Of a DNA stretch of 58,756 nt, positions 16,999-25,695 are shown one piece after another. The notes under the pieces were generated by a model that worked only from the letters and a program-made list of their open reading frames with translations, made no database searches and was not told where the DNA came from. This DNA is from NCEH01 sp002257205 (GTDB taxonomy: Bacteria > Pseudomonadota > Alphaproteobacteria > Rhizobiales > Xanthobacteraceae), in assembly GCF_043195105.1 (NCBI RefSeq), contig NZ_JBAFWO010000016.1; one strand, 5' to 3'. Both the position numbers and the translations under genes were made by a program. Within the stretch, counting starts at the first letter, position 1; each line of letters begins with the position of its first letter.

Positions 16999-17160
16999 AA
17001 AGCGTTGAACCCAAGTTATGCCCGATTCTTTCGTTGCTGCAAGGACTAATGGGTTAATGAGAAGTTAACGGAGTGATCTCCACCAAAGCGGAATTCGGTT
17101 TGGCGCGCTGCGGAGCGTATATTTTGCCCTTGCGCGAACCGTCGCACTTCATGTGGCTGG

Positions 17161-17176
17161 GTTGTACGCGGACAAC
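17161..17176. promoter_or_regulatory. parS site 1 of the repABC system
   Basis: GTTGTACGCGGACAAC fits the rhizobial repABC parS consensus GTTNNNNGCNNNNAAC at every fixed position and is a near palindrome. It lies upstream of repA. The identity continues as TTAA on the right in both copies. Confidence 0.85.
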
Positions 17177-17318
17177 TTAACGCACGGGCGGGGCGAGTTG
17201 AGGAGCGTTCGACGCTACCGCTCGGTTCGTTACTATCGGCGCTGGTTTGCGCGCGCGCCCGGCTATATTCGCGCCAGACAGACGCGGCTGAAGCCTGAGG
17301 GGGGTTGGCCTGCGTCGA

Positions 17319-17334
17319 GTTGTACGCGGACAAC
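17319..17334. promoter_or_regulatory. parS site 2 of the repABC system
   Basis: An exact second copy of GTTGTACGCGGACAAC plus TTAA, in the same orientation and 158 bp from the first, about 15 helical turns. Two identical sites in a 180-bp stretch without a gene support their role as RepB binding sites. The space between repA (16998) and the recombinase (17363) contains nothing else recognisable. Confidence 0.85.
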
Positions 17335-17362
17335 TTAAGCCACTCATTTCATCAGCCGCTAC

Positions 17363-18535
17363 TCACACACCGAGCCGGGCAGCCCTGCCCTGCGCGCGCT
17401 CCGCCTCGTTGTAGTAGCTCGCCGCCTGCTGGACCGACCGATGCTGCGACTGCTGCATCGCCTCCGGCAAGCCGATGCCCTGGCGCGCCGCCTCGGTGAG
17501 ATATCCCGCCCGCAATCCATGCGCAGCAAAGTCTTTGGGGTCGAGCTCAGCCATCGTGCAACGCCGCTTGACGATCAAATTGATCGATTGCGGGGTCAGC
17601 GCGCGCTCCTCGAGCGCCTCCCAACGGTCGATCGCGCGGAAGATCGCGCCTTTCCGGATATCAGCTCGGTCGAGCCATTCCCGCAACGCCTTGACCGGCG
17701 GGCCGACCAGGAACACCCTACGCTCGTCATCGGCGTCGCCGGTCTTCGTGCGACCGAGCTGGATCGAGACGCACGGCAGCGTCGGCGAATTCGGATCAAG
17801 CGGATCAAGCAGAACGCCGGGCTCGTCGCTCAGCTGCTCGACCCGCAGCCGCGCCACCTCGCTGCGCCGCCGCCCGCCGGAGGCGAACGCCAGCAGCAGG
17901 ATCGCGAGGTCGCGCGTGTCGGCCAGCCGATCCGTCGTGCAAGTCGCCGTCAGCCGGTCGAGGACGTCGCGCGTCACGGCGCGCTTGCTTTTACGGCGGC
18001 GCGGCCGCGGAGAAGCGCGGACAGCCAGACGCACGGCCGAACGAAGACTTGGCGCGGTGAGCGGACTTTCGATCCCCTTCCAGCGATGCAGCGTCCCCCA
18101 GCTTGCAAGGCGCCGCTTCACCGTATTCGGCGCGTGCGGTCCCTCGGTGCGCAGCAGGCCCTCGGCGCGCAGCTCGCCAGCGACGTCGGCTGGCATGCCA
18201 TGGCGTAAGTCGATCGCGCGCTGCGCGGGATCCCATAGATGATGCGCGACGAACTTTAGCGCGAGTGCTTCCGTCGCCGGCCACGGCAGCGCCTCGCCGG
18301 TGGCCGCGAGAGCCCAAGCTTCGAGGTAGGCCAGATCCGACGTGAGCGCGCGAAGACTGTTCTCGCCCATGCCTTCCTTGGCGAGGTGCTTGAGAGTCGC
18401 GACGTCGTCGTCGGTGAGCAGCTGCGCGAGCCGATCGCGCCGGTCCATCGGCAGGATGGCCGACAGCGTGTCGAGCGCGAGGGCGCGCTGCGATTCGGCG
18501 TCGAGTGCTCGGACTTTGACTATATCGTCCATCAC
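17363..18535 (-). CDS. Tyrosine recombinase/integrase
   Basis: 390 residues with an N-terminal SAM-like core-binding domain (about residues 40-150) and a C-terminal catalytic domain. The catalytic set is visible: Arg in GGRRRSEVARLR (220-231), Lys in GRTKTGD (about 261-267), HGLR (339-342), His in QHRS (364-367) and the nucleophile in SYY (373-375). It cuts and joins DNA at specific sites, either to resolve plasmid dimers or to integrate an element. It is the second gene of a two-gene unit, six bases after the conserved gene at 18541. Its target is unknown. Confidence 0.92.
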   Translation of the reverse strand: MMDDIVKVRALDAESQRALALDTLSAILPMDRRDRLAQLLTDDDVATLKHLAKEGMGENSLRALTSDLAYLEAWALAATGEALPWPATEALALKFVAHHLWDPAQRAIDLRHGMPADVAGELRAEGLLRTEGPHAPNTVKRRLASWGTLHRWKGIESPLTAPSLRSAVRLAVRASPRPRRRKSKRAVTRDVLDRLTATCTTDRLADTRDLAILLLAFASGGRRRSEVARLRVEQLSDEPGVLLDPLDPNSPTLPCVSIQLGRTKTGDADDERRVFLVGPPVKALREWLDRADIRKGAIFRAIDRWEALEERALTPQSINLIVKRRCTMAELDPKDFAAHGLRAGYLTEAARQGIGLPEAMQQSQHRSVQQAASYYNEAERAQGRAARLGV

Positions 18536-18540
18536 GTCCC

Positions 18541-19635
18541 TCAGAAGCCGTAGGTCCGCGCGGCCCAGCGCAGCAGCACGGCGGCGTCCGGATCGGGCAG
18601 CCGCACGCGCTGGGCCTTGAGGGCGTCCGCGATCGCGAGGCCGACATCGGCGTCGACCCAGTGGCCGTGTATCATGAGAAAGAACCAGCCGAAGGGCAGG
18701 GCGATCTCGCGATCGATCGCCTCAATCCGATCCATCAATTGATGGACGGTCGTCTCAGGCGTCATGAGCAAGCGTTCGCCCGGCATCTTCAACGGGCGAG
18801 GAATGAAGCCGACTTCACGCTCGCCCTTGTGGGTGTAATCGCGAGCGTCGAGCGCCCAGTGCGCGAAGACGCGCTGCCCGGCCGCACTCGATGCCTCCCA
18901 GTCCCGGAAGAACCTCACCTCGCGCGGCACGAACTCGAAATAGTCCGGCACCAGCTCAAGGAACGGGGTTTCGCGCGTCGTCCCGTTGGGCATGGTTTCG
19001 CGGATGACCCGCCGATCCATCTCGGGCCGCTTCGCCTCGCGCTTCTCGTGCTCGACGCGGCCGCAACGGTCTAGAAAGCTGCGGATGTGAATGAACGCGC
19101 CGCCGGCGCGATCGAGAAGGCGGTAGATCGGGCCAGCGAGTCGGTCCGTGTCGGGCAGGGGATCCCGGCGAGGCCAGCTCGGGTCGAGCAATTCCTGCTC
19201 ACCCCAGGGCCGGTAATCCGGATCGACGATGGAACCGGCGCGCCACTCGATCTCGCGGCCCAGCGCGATCTGGATGTAGTCGGCGGCTGCGGAACCTGTC
19301 GGCGCGAAGACGAAGGCACTGGTGCCGCGCCACTCGGTGATCTGCAGGCCGGTGTCTTTCAGGCGCGCCCACGTCGCCTTGACGTCGCCGCCGTCCCTGG
19401 CGAGTTCTGCCGTCATCCACGGTCGGAGCTCGCCGACGCGGGTGCCGTCCGGCCAGATGACCGAGCGCGTGTCGCGCCAGTAGTCGTCGTCCACGTGGGC
19501 GACGCTGAAATCGAAGCCCGGGAAGGCGGCGGCGAGGGCAACCACCAGGCCGACGTCGGCCGAGGTCGGGTCGAGCCCCGCCAGGACCGCTTCCAGCGAG
19601 GCCGAATCGGGCAGGCGGACGGGAGAAGGGGTCAT
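18541..19635 (-). CDS. Conserved protein of unknown function, paired with recombinase
   Basis: A 364-residue soluble protein that I do not recognise as a named family. It has a mixed alpha/beta composition, with aromatic-rich segments (PDYFEFVPREVRFFRDWEASS, FGWFFLMIHGHWVDADVGLAIADAL) and no membrane segment or obvious nucleotide-binding motif. It lies six bases upstream of the tyrosine recombinase in the same direction, so the two are probably co-expressed. It is divergent from the antitoxin gene, 62 bases apart. A role in recombination or plasmid maintenance is only guilt by association. Confidence 0.7.
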   Translation of the reverse strand: MTPSPVRLPDSASLEAVLAGLDPTSADVGLVVALAAAFPGFDFSVAHVDDDYWRDTRSVIWPDGTRVGELRPWMTAELARDGGDVKATWARLKDTGLQITEWRGTSAFVFAPTGSAAADYIQIALGREIEWRAGSIVDPDYRPWGEQELLDPSWPRRDPLPDTDRLAGPIYRLLDRAGGAFIHIRSFLDRCGRVEHEKREAKRPEMDRRVIRETMPNGTTRETPFLELVPDYFEFVPREVRFFRDWEASSAAGQRVFAHWALDARDYTHKGEREVGFIPRPLKMPGERLLMTPETTVHQLMDRIEAIDREIALPFGWFFLMIHGHWVDADVGLAIADALKAQRVRLPDPDAAVLLRWAARTYGF

Positions 19636-19697
19636 TGATTGGCCTCTTGCGGGATTACCGGGATTTCCGTATATTCCGGAACAAAGGAGAACCGATC

Positions 19698-19970
19698 ATG
19701 GCTTCCACCGTGACCGCCGCCGAAGTCTCCAAGAATTTCGGCGCCTACCAGGATGCCGCCGTGCGCGAGCCGGTGGTAATCACCAAGAATGGCCGGCCGC
19801 GCACCGTGCTGATGGCTTATGAGGACTTCGTTCGCCTGTCGAAGCGCGACCGCCGGGTCCAGCGCACGGTTGATCTGAGTGACGCCGAGATCGAGGCGGT
19901 CGAAACGGCCGAACTGACGCCGGACCCTGCGCAACTCACCGCCCCAGCCGGTAAGCATGCTGCCGACTGA
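19698..19970 (+). CDS. Phd/YefM-type antitoxin
   Basis: 90 residues. The N-terminal MASTVTAAEVSKNFGAYQDAAVREPVVITKNGRPRTVLMAYEDFVRLS is the typical Phd/YefM DNA-binding fold, and the C-terminal, Asp/Glu-rich part would wrap the toxin. The ATG at 19698 follows AAAGGAG. Upstream, CCGGGATTTCCGTATATTCCGG (19658-19679) contains a repeated TTCCG and is a likely autoregulatory operator over a TATATT -10. The toxin start overlaps the end of this gene by 14 bases, which supports a toxin-antitoxin pair. Confidence 0.87.
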   Translation: MASTVTAAEVSKNFGAYQDAAVREPVVITKNGRPRTVLMAYEDFVRLSKRDRRVQRTVDLSDAEIEAVETAELTPDPAQLTAPAGKHAAD

Positions 19971-20403
19971 GGTCCGCGTCGGCTGGATTTTTCGCTACGC
20001 CTATTTGTGGGACTGGCAGCACCGCGAGGGCCGAGAGGAGGGCGACAAGGACCGGCCCTGCCTGGTGCTGGCGATCGTCATGACGACGGAGGAGGGCGCG
20101 CCGATCGTGCGCGTGCTGCCGATCACCCACACGCCGCCGGTGAATCCGGCCGACGCGATCGAGATCCCGGCCGACGTCAAGGGACGTCTGCGGCTCGACG
20201 CCGAGCGCTCGTGGATCGTGCTGACCGAGAGCAACCGCTTCGCCTGGCCCGGGCCGGACCTGCGCAACATCGATACCGAGAGCGGCTACTACGGCGCGCT
20301 GACGCCGGGCCTTTTCGCCGAGGTCAAGCGCCGCTTCGTCGCGATCGCGCGCGGGGAGGTCACAACCCGCGCGCCGCATCGAAGCGTGCCGCGGACCGAG
20401 TAA
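19957..20403 (+). CDS. PemK/MazF-like toxin of the antitoxin pair
   Basis: 148 residues. The stretch KDRPCLVLAIVMTTEEGAPIVRVLPITHTPP, then DAERSWIVLTESNRFAWPG, resembles PemK/MazF-fold growth inhibitors (a xRPxLVL strand, then VxPxT), which cut RNA. It begins within the antitoxin gene (14-base overlap), the normal gene order for such pairs. As part of the backbone it would kill cells that lose the plasmid. The fold is inferred from motif order; the catalytic residues cannot be named with certainty. Confidence 0.7.
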   Translation: MLPTEVRVGWIFRYAYLWDWQHREGREEGDKDRPCLVLAIVMTTEEGAPIVRVLPITHTPPVNPADAIEIPADVKGRLRLDAERSWIVLTESNRFAWPGPDLRNIDTESGYYGALTPGLFAEVKRRFVAIARGEVTTRAPHRSVPRTE

Positions 20404-20554
20404 GGACCGCTCGGCACGCCGGCGACGGTAAAAGGCATTCGGAGGAGGGGAGGGGGCTGCCAGCGGGTCGTCCTCTCGTCGATCGGAGGCCCGGCGGGCG
20501 TGATTTGCCGGGCTGAGGAAGCTCAGAATCGCTGATTTGCGAATCCATGTCCAA

Positions 20555-20585
20555 CACTATCGATAAGGGTTAGTTATCGATAGTG
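20555..20585. promoter_or_regulatory. Perfect 12-bp inverted repeat upstream of the RHE_PE00001-family gene
   Basis: CACTATCGATAA (20555-20566) and TTATCGATAGTG (20574-20585) are perfect complements with a 7-base gap. The site ends 26 bases before the gene start, the position of an operator. The encoded protein has a C-terminal helix-turn-helix, so autoregulation is a reasonable guess. Confidence 0.6.
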
Positions 20586-20611
20586 AGAAGCATGCGCCAG
20601 AAGGCATCGCT

Positions 20612-21820
20612 ATGACGGAAGCCAACGCCGTGATAGCTTCCGTTTCACCGATTCACGTTAAGGTTATCAAGACCTTGCCCTCCGCCTACCAGATCCCGGA
20701 TCCGCTACCTTGGAGCCAGATCGCCGGCCCGCTCGCGACGGCCGAAGACGCGCTGGCCCGCCTCGACGAGCGGCTGGCCAGGAGCCCGGTCCGCGACGGC
20801 TGGATCGCCCGGACCCACTTCTCAGACGCCGCTGCCGCCCTGTGGCTGGAAGGCGAGCTCGTCCATCTCGACGATCTCGTCCTCCACGACGCCGGCATGG
20901 ACGTCCGCGCCCCGACCCACGAGCTCACGCGCGCCCACGCCGTTCTGCGAACGCGACGGCGCATCGCCGACGCCAAGCCCGACTGGGCGCTGTCGGTGGC
21001 CGGGCTGCGGGGCAGGGGAGAGCAGGGCGACCGGGAGGAGGAACGCGGCAACCGGAATGAGGAAGAGGATGAGGTGCGCGATCGCGAAGACGAAGACAGT
21101 GAGGCGGATGCGCCCGAGCGGTTTCGCGTGGCCCCAGCCGACGACCGGATGGCCGACATCTTCGCGGCCGTCGACGCCGCGATCGCCCAAGCCGACCGCA
21201 CGCTGGCCGGCGAGACAACCGATCGGCGCCCGAAGCGACCCGAGCGAGACCCGCTGGTCTACGATCTCGACTGGGACGAAGATGAACGTCTCGACGCATG
21301 GCGAGCGGTCGTGGACCAGACACGCAACCTGCCGCCGGCGCTGGCGACGGCGATCGCCGCCGACGCGTGGCACGCGCTGGAACCGCTACAGCACGCGCCA
21401 TGGCTCGGCCGGCTGCTCGCCGCCGCGCTGCTGCGGGCGCGGGGAAAGGCGCGCTCGCACCTGCCTTGCCTCCATGACGGCCTCAAAGCGATCCCGCGCG
21501 AGCGGCGGCGGCCACGCGACGCGGCCTCCCGCCTCGCCGTTCAGTTGGAGGCGATCGCGGCCGCGGCCGAGGCCGGTCTCAAGGATCACGACCGTTGGCA
21601 GACTGCCCGCACCCTGCTGGCCCGCAAGCTCGCCGGCCGCCGCTCCACCTCCCGGCTGCCGGCGCTGATCGACTATGTGTTGGCCCGGCCGATCGTCTCG
21701 GCCGGCATGATCGCGCAGGAGCTGAGGATCACGCCACGCGCCGCCCAGGACCTGGTCGGGGAGCTCGGTCTGCGGGAGGCGACCGGCAGAGACAGGTATC
21801 GGGCGTGGGGGGTGCTTTAG
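20612..21820 (+). CDS. RHE_PE00001-family plasmid protein (DUF1612 plus HTH)
   Basis: 402 residues with features of the RHE_PE00001 family found on rhizobial plasmids: SAYQIPDPLPWSQIAGPLATAEDALARLDERL at the start, a WIARTHFSDAAAALWLEGELVHLDDLVLHDAGMDVRAPTHEL segment, an acidic low-complexity linker (about residues 130-165), and a C-terminal helix-turn-helix region (SRLPALIDYVLARPIVSAGMIAQELRITPRAAQDLVGELGL). The ATG at 20612 follows AGAAGG. Function is unknown; DNA binding is likely. Its last 49 bases are repeated at 25869, after the AAA/protease cargo, so the 3' end of this gene seems to mark an insertion site. Confidence 0.85.
   Translation: MTEANAVIASVSPIHVKVIKTLPSAYQIPDPLPWSQIAGPLATAEDALARLDERLARSPVRDGWIARTHFSDAAAALWLEGELVHLDDLVLHDAGMDVRAPTHELTRAHAVLRTRRRIADAKPDWALSVAGLRGRGEQGDREEERGNRNEEEDEVRDREDEDSEADAPERFRVAPADDRMADIFAAVDAAIAQADRTLAGETTDRRPKRPERDPLVYDLDWDEDERLDAWRAVVDQTRNLPPALATAIAADAWHALEPLQHAPWLGRLLAAALLRARGKARSHLPCLHDGLKAIPRERRRPRDAASRLAVQLEAIAAAAEAGLKDHDRWQTARTLLARKLAGRRSTSRLPALIDYVLARPIVSAGMIAQELRITPRAAQDLVGELGLREATGRDRYRAWGVL
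21772..21820 (+). repeat. 49-bp direct repeat, left copy (3' end of the RHE_PE00001-family gene)
   Basis: GCGGGAGGCGACCGG through to CTTTAG matches the copy at 25869-25917 with three mismatches in 49 bases. It encodes the last residues REATGRDRYRAWGVL and the stop. The two copies enclose the AAA ATPase/S8 protease pair and a corA fragment. Confidence 0.88.
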
Positions 21821-21930
21821 ATGTCGCCCGACGATGGTGATTTGCGTTGTTTAAATCGGGCAGTAACCCCATCGTGAAACGCTGCATTTGCGGTTATGAT
21901 TCGCCCAACAGGAGAAAGTAAAGCAGAGCC

Positions 21931-22920
21931 ATGGCCCGCGGGGAGTTGATGAAAAAATTGCTGGCCAGCTACGGTCGGGACGATGAGTTCCGGGCCGTAG
22001 CGGAGCAAATCATCGGCGAAGAGGAAAAGAAGAACAACCGCGTGCTGGCGCGCAGCCTGCGCAAGACCCTTGAGGCCGGCCCAAGCCGGCCGAGCGGTCC
22101 GAAGGCGCTTGCGCCCCTGCTTCCGTTCCCCGAAGCAGCCGCCGACTTCATCGAGCGGATTGAACCGCAGCACACGCACAATGATATCGTGCTCGGGGCG
22201 ACGAACGTGCGGGTGCTGCTCGGCCTCGTCAAAGAGTTTCGCCGCGCCGACGAGATCCGGCGTCACGGCCTCAAGGTCCGATCCAAGCTTCTGTTCTGCG
22301 GCCCGCCGGGATGCGGCAAGACGCTGTGCGCGGAGATTTTTGCAGCCGAGCTCGGTCTGCCGCTGTTCCTCGTCAAGCTCGATAGGCTGATCTCGTCCTA
22401 CCTGGGCGAGACGGCTGGCAATGTCCGCAAGATTTTCGAGTTCGCCCGGAAACAGCCCTGCGTGCTGTTCTTTGACGAGTTCGACGCGCTGGCGCGCTCG
22501 CGCGATGACTCGAGCGAGCACAATGAGCTGCGCCGTGTCGTCAACAGCCTTCTGTTGTTCATCGATCATATTCAGCCGAAGGGCTTTCTGATCGCCGCGA
22601 CCAACCTTGATCAATCCCTCGATCCGGCGGTTTGGCGGCGCTTCGACGAGGTCGTCTGGTTCGACAAGCCGGATCGCGCGATGATCGCCCGCTTCCTGCG
22701 GCTCAAGTTCAAGAACATCGCGACCGCGTTCGATCCGCTGCAGCATGCGGCCGCGCTGGAGGGCTATTCCTACGCCGAGATCGAGCGCGTCTGCACCCAG
22801 GCGGTCAAGACGATGATCATCGATCGCCGTAAGCAGGTGCAGGCCCGCGACTTCAATCGCGCCTTGGAGGACGAGGCGCGCCGCCGGGCAGGACAGTCTC
22901 GCCTCGCGTCGCCGAGCTAG
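21931..22920 (+). CDS. AAA ATPase paired with a subtilisin-like protease
   Basis: 329 residues. The AAA core has Walker A CGPPGCGKT (about 123-131), a pore-loop-like segment SSYLGETAGNVRKIFEFA, Walker B VLFFDEFDAL (about 178-187), sensor 1 IAATN and an Arg finger candidate in WRRFDEV. The N-terminal 60 residues are helical (EEEKKNNRVLARSLRKTLE) and may recognise a partner. Its stop is seven bases before the S8 protease gene, so the two are one operon. AAA plus subtilase pairs recur in mobile islands of many bacteria and are predicted conflict or defence systems: the ATPase would sense or unfold a target and control the protease. The pairing is seen here; the biological role is inferred. Confidence 0.88.
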   Translation: MARGELMKKLLASYGRDDEFRAVAEQIIGEEEKKNNRVLARSLRKTLEAGPSRPSGPKALAPLLPFPEAAADFIERIEPQHTHNDIVLGATNVRVLLGLVKEFRRADEIRRHGLKVRSKLLFCGPPGCGKTLCAEIFAAELGLPLFLVKLDRLISSYLGETAGNVRKIFEFARKQPCVLFFDEFDALARSRDDSSEHNELRRVVNSLLLFIDHIQPKGFLIAATNLDQSLDPAVWRRFDEVVWFDKPDRAMIARFLRLKFKNIATAFDPLQHAAALEGYSYAEIERVCTQAVKTMIIDRRKQVQARDFNRALEDEARRRAGQSRLASPS

Positions 22921-22927
22921 GCGCGCC

Positions 22928-25270
22928 GTGGCCCGATACGATCACCTCGAACTCGTCCGGCTTCCCGAGCAATTCGAGCGGCGCAAGCACGGCGGCGGCG
23001 GACCGCCGCCACCGCGCGATCGCGGCCAACACACGACGAAGCTGCGCGAGGAGCTCGACACCGCGACCCAGGAACAAAGACGCCGGCGCAAGCCCGAATT
23101 TGTCGACCCGTCTCTGATCCTGCGCGTGCAGATGACGGGCGCCCTGCTCGAGGAGGAGTGGGAACGGCTCGGGCTCACGGTTTTGTCCAGCGACGCGGAC
23201 CGCACGCTCGTGCTGTTCGCATCGAGTGAAGACATGCGGGATTTCCGCGCGCGGCTTGACGCCTATCAGGGCGGCCCGCCCCCTGGCCAGAAGCACGCCC
23301 CCTACGTCAACTTCGTCTCCGGGATCGAAAGCATTGGATCGGTCGAGCCGCGTGATCGGATCGGACCACGCTTGCGGGAAGAAGGTTTCGCTGATGTCGA
23401 GGATTTCGTCGCGCAGACATCCTATCTGGTGGACATCGAGCTTTGGGATCTGGGCGAACGTCGCCTCCGCGAGCGCAAGCTTGAGGATGTCATCCGCTAC
23501 GTCGAGGCACGAGGTGGCGATGTCTTTGATCGCTATGTCGGCCCCTCGATCAGCATGTTTCGCGCGCGTCTGACGGGCGAGCTGCTGCGCACGTTGCTGA
23601 CGGTCGAGGAAATCGCGGCGATCGATCTGCCGCCAGCCCCGGACGTGACCACGGCAGAGGCGCTCGACATGGTCATGGCGGATGCGCCGCCATTGAATGC
23701 CGTGGCCGATGACGCACCGCTGATCGGCATCATCGACAGCGGCGTCAACGATCACCCATTCCTGGCGGATATTCTTGTCGGTTCGATCGGCGTACCGGCC
23801 GATCTCGGCACCGCGGACGTCTGGGGTCATGGCACTCGCGTGGCCGGTGTGGCCGTGTTCGGCGATCTTCGTGCGCAACTCGACGCCGGCGCATTGCAAC
23901 GCGGCGCGCGGCTTTGTGCGGCGAAAGTGGTGAACGACCAAGGTGGCTTTGACGACAGGCGCCTCGTGCCCTCGCAGATGCGCGAGGCGATCGCGACCCT
24001 GTACCAGCGCTTTGGCTGTCGGGTCTTCGTGATCGCGCTTGCCGACCGCCGGCGCGTCTTCGACGGCGGCAAGGTCGGCACATGGGCCGCCACGCTCGAC
24101 GAATTGGCGCGCGAGCTCGACGTCGTCATCGTCGTCTCGTCCGGAAATCGCAGCCCGCGCGGCGGCAATCGTCTCGAACAGGCCGTGACCGAATATCCGC
24201 GCTATCTTCTGGAGGATGCCAACCGGCTGTTCGAGCCGGCCGGCGCCTTGAACGTCATCACCGTCGGCGCACTCGCGCACGGTGAGGGTCTCGATCCCGA
24301 TCGCGCCGACGACGTCCGCGTCCGCGCCATCACACGCCTGCATGAGCCGGCGCCGTTCTCGAGGATCGGGCCGGGACCAGGCGGGGCAACCAAACCCGAC
24401 GTCGTTGAGATTGGCGGCACGCTGATTTTCGATGCCGTCGTCGCGCGGCTGCGGGGAGGGGAGGACGTCGGCAGCGCCGGTGTTCTGACGCTGCATCACA
24501 GCTATCTCGATCAGCTCTTCACGGCGGGATCAGGCACGTCCTATGCCGCGCCGCGCGTTGCCTTCAGCGCCGCGCAGATCATGACGCGCTTCCCGCAGGC
24601 CTCAGCTAATCTCGTGCGGGCGCTGATTGTGGGATCTGCGGAAATCCCGCCGCCCGCCAGCGAGCGGCTTCAACTGCTTGGTGCAGATGCGACGCGGGCG
24701 ATTGTCGGTCACGGTCTGGTGGATCTCGAACGCGCCGCATTCTCGGACAACGCGCGCGTCACGCTTTACGCCGAGGATGAGATCGCCCTCGATCATTTTG
24801 CCGTCTATCGGATTCCGATCCCGGAAGCGTTTCAGGCTGGGGGAAACGGTGAGCGCTGCATTCGCGTGACGCTGGCATTCGATCCACCGGTGCGTCACAC
24901 CCGAAATGATTATGCAGGCGTTGGCATGAGCTTTCGGTTGGTTCGCGGATGCCAGCCTGACTTGATCTTCGATCATTATCGCAAGCGTGACAAGGACGAC
25001 GGTCCGTTCCCTGAACTTGCACCGCGATACAATTGCAATCTCGTTCCCGGACCGCAATTGCGCGAGAAAGGCACCGTTCAGTGTGCAACTGTCACGTTCA
25101 AACGCGGTGTCGAAGAATACGGCGACAGCTACTATCTCGTCGTGCGCTGCGAAAGCGGCTGGGCGACCCATGTCGATCGGCAGCAATTCGCAATCGTGGT
25201 CGAGCTTCTGCAAAAGGCAGACGTCCAACTCTATGAAAGAGTGCGCCAGCGGATTCGCGTCCAAGCTTAG
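22928..25270 (+). CDS. S8 family (subtilisin-like) serine protease, cytoplasmic type
   Basis: 780 residues without a signal peptide, so it probably acts inside the cell. The catalytic triad is visible: D270 in IGIIDSGVND, H301 in WGHGTRVAG, S538 in GSGTSYAAPR. The oxyanion Asn is in VVSSGNRSPR. The 250 residues before the catalytic core (RPEF-type segments such as FVDPSLILRVQMTGALLEEEWERLGLTVLSS) and the 200 after it (a beta-rich jelly-roll-like domain) do not match secreted subtilases. They match the type encoded next to AAA ATPases. The neighbouring ATPase likely switches it on. The ends of the cargo are marked by the 49-bp direct repeats. Confidence 0.9.
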   Translation: MARYDHLELVRLPEQFERRKHGGGGPPPPRDRGQHTTKLREELDTATQEQRRRRKPEFVDPSLILRVQMTGALLEEEWERLGLTVLSSDADRTLVLFASSEDMRDFRARLDAYQGGPPPGQKHAPYVNFVSGIESIGSVEPRDRIGPRLREEGFADVEDFVAQTSYLVDIELWDLGERRLRERKLEDVIRYVEARGGDVFDRYVGPSISMFRARLTGELLRTLLTVEEIAAIDLPPAPDVTTAEALDMVMADAPPLNAVADDAPLIGIIDSGVNDHPFLADILVGSIGVPADLGTADVWGHGTRVAGVAVFGDLRAQLDAGALQRGARLCAAKVVNDQGGFDDRRLVPSQMREAIATLYQRFGCRVFVIALADRRRVFDGGKVGTWAATLDELARELDVVIVVSSGNRSPRGGNRLEQAVTEYPRYLLEDANRLFEPAGALNVITVGALAHGEGLDPDRADDVRVRAITRLHEPAPFSRIGPGPGGATKPDVVEIGGTLIFDAVVARLRGGEDVGSAGVLTLHHSYLDQLFTAGSGTSYAAPRVAFSAAQIMTRFPQASANLVRALIVGSAEIPPPASERLQLLGADATRAIVGHGLVDLERAAFSDNARVTLYAEDEIALDHFAVYRIPIPEAFQAGGNGERCIRVTLAFDPPVRHTRNDYAGVGMSFRLVRGCQPDLIFDHYRKRDKDDGPFPELAPRYNCNLVPGPQLREKGTVQCATVTFKRGVEEYGDSYYLVVRCESGWATHVDRQQFAIVVELLQKADVQLYERVRQRIRVQA

Positions 25271-25446
25271 CACCGACACGCCGACCTTTGAATACAGTCG
25301 ATCGAGGTGGGCGACAGGCGTCGGAGCTATCGTTCCTGCATAATCGCCAAGGGAATGTTGAACTCGCAATTCAAGCCATCTGGCTCAAATCTGAGCCGAG
25401 CTTCACCTGACAATTGACCGGGGAGCGCCTCTTCGATCATAGTTCG

Positions 25447-25650
25447 ATCGACCAGAACGACTTGTTCAAAGTCCTGACTATCGTTTCGGTTGTCGGCGTG
25501 CCGCCGACGCTATTGGCGGGTATTTGGGGGATGAACTTTTAGAACATGCCGGAGTTGAGCTCGACATGGGGATACCCTTTGTCCTGGCTTGCCATCGTGC
25601 TTAGCCCCATTCTGCCCCTCATCTGGTTCAAGCGCCGTGGCTGGTTTTAG
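25447..25650 (+). pseudogene. corA: Fragment of a CorA-type magnesium transporter
   Basis: Read from 25447, the frame gives IDQNDLFKVLTIVSVVGV, PPTLLAGIWGMNF, then a TAG at 25540-25542, then NMPELSSTWGYPLSWLAIVLS and PLIWFKRRGWF. This is the last two membrane helices and the GMN signature of CorA. One Lys codon after GMNF has become a stop, and the whole N-terminal domain is missing. It is a dead remnant inside the region bounded by the direct repeats, so it came with, or was trapped by, the insertion. The rest of 25271-25446 holds no visible gene. Confidence 0.85.
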
Positions 25651-25695
25651 TCGCTGCGTGCTCGAACGATCGAAAGATATGAGGCGAGCCGCGCT

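Noticed and set aside
17058..17074. GTTAATGAGAAGTTAAC near the repA start as a third parS site
   Set aside because: It is 17 bases with no central GC, so it does not meet the GTTNNNNGCNNNNAAC rule that the two upstream copies satisfy.
21931..25270. AAA/S8 pair as a secreted, nutrient-acquiring subtilase system
   Set aside because: The protease has no signal peptide and carries large extra domains on both sides; the ATPase is cytoplasmic.
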